NCBI GenBank assembly: GCA_020063525.1
Contig: JAGUUJ010000031.1
Coordinates: 1 to 7,371 of the forward strand
Source: Candidatus Omnitrophota bacterium
GTDB lineage: Bacteria; Omnitrophota; Gorgyraeia; Gygaellales; Profunditerraquicolaceae
Reading direction: 5' to 3'
Length of the DNA: 7,371 nucleotides
In this document: positions 5,891 to 7,371 of the stretch, one piece after another
Numbering within the stretch: the stretch's first letter is position 1
Layout of the letters: each line of letters begins with the position of its first letter
Translations under genes and position numbers: made by a program
The notes under the pieces: model-generated
What the model was told of the DNA's origin: nothing
Databases searched by the model: none
The model's input: only the letters and a program-made list of their open reading frames with translations

Positions 5891-6970
5891 CTACTCCTTC
5901 GTTAGCATTTTAATAAATTTTTTAAACACGCTGTTTACCTCATTAAAGCCGGGGCTTGCTAGATAATACTGTGTGCCGATAATTTTTAGTTTTTTACCCT
6001 CTATTTCTTCGACGGTACGGTCATTTAAATTATAACCCGTAACTTTTACTTCTTTTATTTTACTCAGCGCATCCGCATCCACAACATAACCGTGATTCTG
6101 AACCGTAATCTCGCCTTTATAAGAAGCAGGGTTATGTATCGGATAATTTACTCCGCGATGGCCTAATTTTAACTTAGTGAGCTTTGCGCCTAAAGCCTGC
6201 GCCAGAATTTGATGGCCTGTAGATATGCCTAATATGGGCAATCGATTAATCAGTGGTTTTATATTATCCACTACCTCTTTTAATCCTGCGTCCTCTTCCG
6301 GCCCATTGGAAATAATTAATCCTTTGGGTTTGGCGCTTAAGATTTCTTGGGCAGAAGTATTATAAGGTAAGAGCGTTATGGAACAACCCATTGTTTCCAG
6401 TTGCCGGATTACACTATTGGTTATGCCTAAATCCAAAATAGCTATTTTATACTTTGCCTTTTCTCTGCCCCGATGCAAGGGCCTGGACACAGAAATCTTC
6501 GGTAATGCGCTTTCAGGGGGTTTCTTTTTAAAATCATTGAGCTTGGCTAATAGCTCTTTTGCCTCAAAATTTTTAGTGGAGATAATTCCCAGCATCTCGC
6601 CCTTCTGTCTTAAATGCACAGCTAAAGTGCGCGTATCCACTTGGCTCATGGCCACTAAATTCTGCTCTTTTATAAAATCATCCAGGCTTTGCTTTGCCTG
6701 CCAGTTGGAGAATATCCTGCTCTTCTCCTTAATCACAAAACCTGCTAGCCACACCCCCTTAGATTCATTAAATTTGGGTGCCGTGCCATAATTCCCGATT
6801 AAAGGATAGGTGAGAACCAGGATTTTTCCGGCATTAGCCGGGTCAGTCATCATCTCCTGATAACCCACAACTGCTGTATTGAAGATTACCCCGCCGATTT
6901 TTTCCCCTTCCACGCCTAAACCCTCACCCGCAAAGCTCTTGCCATCTTCTAACATTAAAATTGCCTTCAT
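5891..6970 (-). CDS. carA: Carbamoyl-phosphate synthase small subunit CarA with degenerate glutaminase site
   Basis: CarA normally hydrolyses glutamine and channels ammonia to CarB. This 359-residue protein has the full family layout. The N-terminal domain shows LEDGKSFAGEG, FNTAVVGYQEMMTDP, TYPLIGNYG and VDTRTLAVHLRQKG. The class I amidotransferase domain starts near 174 (YKIAILDLG) and contains LKLGHRGVNYPI and VQNHGYVVDADAL. The active site is broken. GICLGHQ is GISTGHQ (248-254), so the nucleophile is Ser250. The usual HPEASPG is YLASPG (336-341), with His and Glu gone and one codon missing. SNGPGDP is SNGPEED (221-227). The only cysteine is Cys196, and there is no histidine after His293. 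The frame is otherwise clean. The gene overlaps the upstream gene by 4 bases (ATGA) and precedes carB by 3 bases. Homology is certain; loss of glutaminase activity is a strong inference, and ammonia-dependent synthesis is the likely consequence. Confidence 0.95.
   Translation of the reverse strand: MKAILMLEDGKSFAGEGLGVEGEKIGGVIFNTAVVGYQEMMTDPANAGKILVLTYPLIGNYGTAPKFNESKGVWLAGFVIKEKSRIFSNWQAKQSLDDFIKEQNLVAMSQVDTRTLAVHLRQKGEMLGIISTKNFEAKELLAKLNDFKKKPPESALPKISVSRPLHRGREKAKYKIAILDLGITNSVIRQLETMGCSITLLPYNTSAQEILSAKPKGLIISNGPEEDAGLKEVVDNIKPLINRLPILGISTGHQILAQALGAKLTKLKLGHRGVNYPIHNPASYKGEITVQNHGYVVDADALSKIKEVKVTGYNLNDRTVEEIEGKKLKIIGTQYYLASPGFNEVNSVFKKFIKMLTKE
5894..5899 (-). promoter_or_regulatory. 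Ribosome binding site of carB
   Basis: The coding strand reads AAGGAG, 6 bases before the carB ATG at 5885-5887. It lies inside the last two codons of carA, consistent with coupled translation of the two subunits. Confidence 0.8.
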
Positions 6971-7371
6971 CGCTTGCTCTCCTTTAGAAATTCTTTGACT
7001 TTATCTATTGTCTCCTCCACGGTATTGACTTTAATTACGCCTTTTATATCCCAAGAATTAAGACTAATCACTGGTATGCCAAATTGTAAACAATAGGCAA
7101 CTTCGGAAAGTGTGCCCATTTCTCCCGGCAAAGCCACCACCACATCTGCGCTTTTGACCACTAAGACATTTCTTGCCAAACCCAACCCTGTAGGGATAAC
7201 TATATCTACAAAAGCATTAGCATCTCTCTTGTCGTAACCTGGTATAATGCCTATAGTTAGGCCACCCTCAGCCTTAAAACCGCTGCAAACCGCCTTCATT
7301 GTTCCACTCAAGCCACCACAGACGAGAATATCTACCACTTTTGCCAAATTTTTGCCCAAATTCTGGGCTAC
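6967..7371 (-). CDS. LOG/TIGR00725-type Rossmann-fold nucleotide-binding protein (partial; 5' end beyond right edge)
   Basis: There are 134 residues plus the stop in the window. The frame is open through the right edge (VAQNLGKNLAK...), so the true start lies outside. The sequence matches the TIGR00725/SLOG family, related to lysine-decarboxylase-like LOG proteins. It has VCGGLSGTMKAVCSGFKAEGG followed by IGIIPGYD, then IPTGLGLARNVLVVKSADVVVALPGEMGTLSEVAYCLQFGIPVISL. Catalytic LOGs carry PGGxGTxxE and release cytokinin-type bases from nucleotides. Here it is PGEMGTLSE, with the second glycine replaced by Glu but the downstream Glu kept. Enzymatic activity is therefore uncertain, and the family itself has no settled function. 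An internal TTG at 7357-7359 is not a convincing start, because the helix before the first beta strand continues upstream. The gene ends in an ATGA overlap with carA. Confidence 0.85.
   Translation of the reverse strand, partial: VAQNLGKNLAKVVDILVCGGLSGTMKAVCSGFKAEGGLTIGIIPGYDKRDANAFVDIVIPTGLGLARNVLVVKSADVVVALPGEMGTLSEVAYCLQFGIPVISLNSWDIKGVIKVNTVEETIDKVKEFLKESKR
6979..6985 (-). promoter_or_regulatory. Ribosome binding site of carA
   Basis: The coding strand reads AAAGGAG, 8 bases before the carA ATG at 6968-6970. It lies within the 3' end of the upstream LOG-type gene. With the 4-base overlap this supports carA being internal to an operon and not behind its own promoter. Confidence 0.8.

Noticed and set aside
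5941..5970. Frameshift or sequencing error hiding the HPE motif of CarA
   Set aside because: The frame is uninterrupted before and after, with ASPG read correctly downstream. No frame shows HPE here, and Cys, Ser47-equivalent and Gly243-equivalent changes elsewhere agree with real loss.
7357..7359. TTG as the start of the LOG-type gene
   Set aside because: The frame stays open to the window edge with family-like sequence (VAQNLGKNLAK) upstream, so the real start is outside the window.

Overview
All recognisable genes lie on the minus strand and read from the right edge of the window to the left, with gaps of about 40 bases or less or short overlaps. This looks like one operon centred on de novo pyrimidine synthesis. 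In transcription order it holds the 3' part of a LOG/TIGR00725-type nucleotide-binding protein (cut by the right edge), carA, carB, a YjbQ-family protein, mutM (fpg), a membrane methyltransferase of the isoprenylcysteine/phospholipid methyltransferase type, and the 5' part of pyrK (cut by the left edge). I see no promoter, terminator, tRNA, rRNA or CRISPR array. The plus strand appears to carry no genes.

The source is a bacterium of moderate GC. Its gene ends and some gene interiors carry short palindromes and 7-8 bp tandem repeats that translate as NPVRN...SNGV, LPGRQAG, IQNPKSKIQN, CFDKAQH and KGTVPKG. From memory, such strings recur in genomes of uncultivated candidate phyla such as Omnitrophota and Patescibacteria. 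That makes an Omnitrophota-like origin my best guess, but no phylogenetic marker in the window proves it.

carA and carB together encode carbamoyl-phosphate synthetase, and pyrK encodes the electron-transfer subunit of dihydroorotate dehydrogenase. YjbQ, MutM (8-oxoguanine/Fapy glycosylase) and the methyltransferase sit between the two pyrimidine blocks and have no obvious metabolic link to them.

Two things stand out. First, the CarA glutaminase domain has lost its catalytic Cys (now Ser250), His and Glu, and several glutamine-binding residues, while the CarA scaffold and all of CarB look intact. This predicts a CPSase that uses free ammonia. Second, repeat elements of several families occupy three of the six gene junctions. 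They also sit at three places inside pyrK, always in multiples of three bases. One pyrK copy is a 53 bp palindromic element flanked by a 4 bp direct duplication, which looks like a small mobile element inserted in frame into an essential gene.
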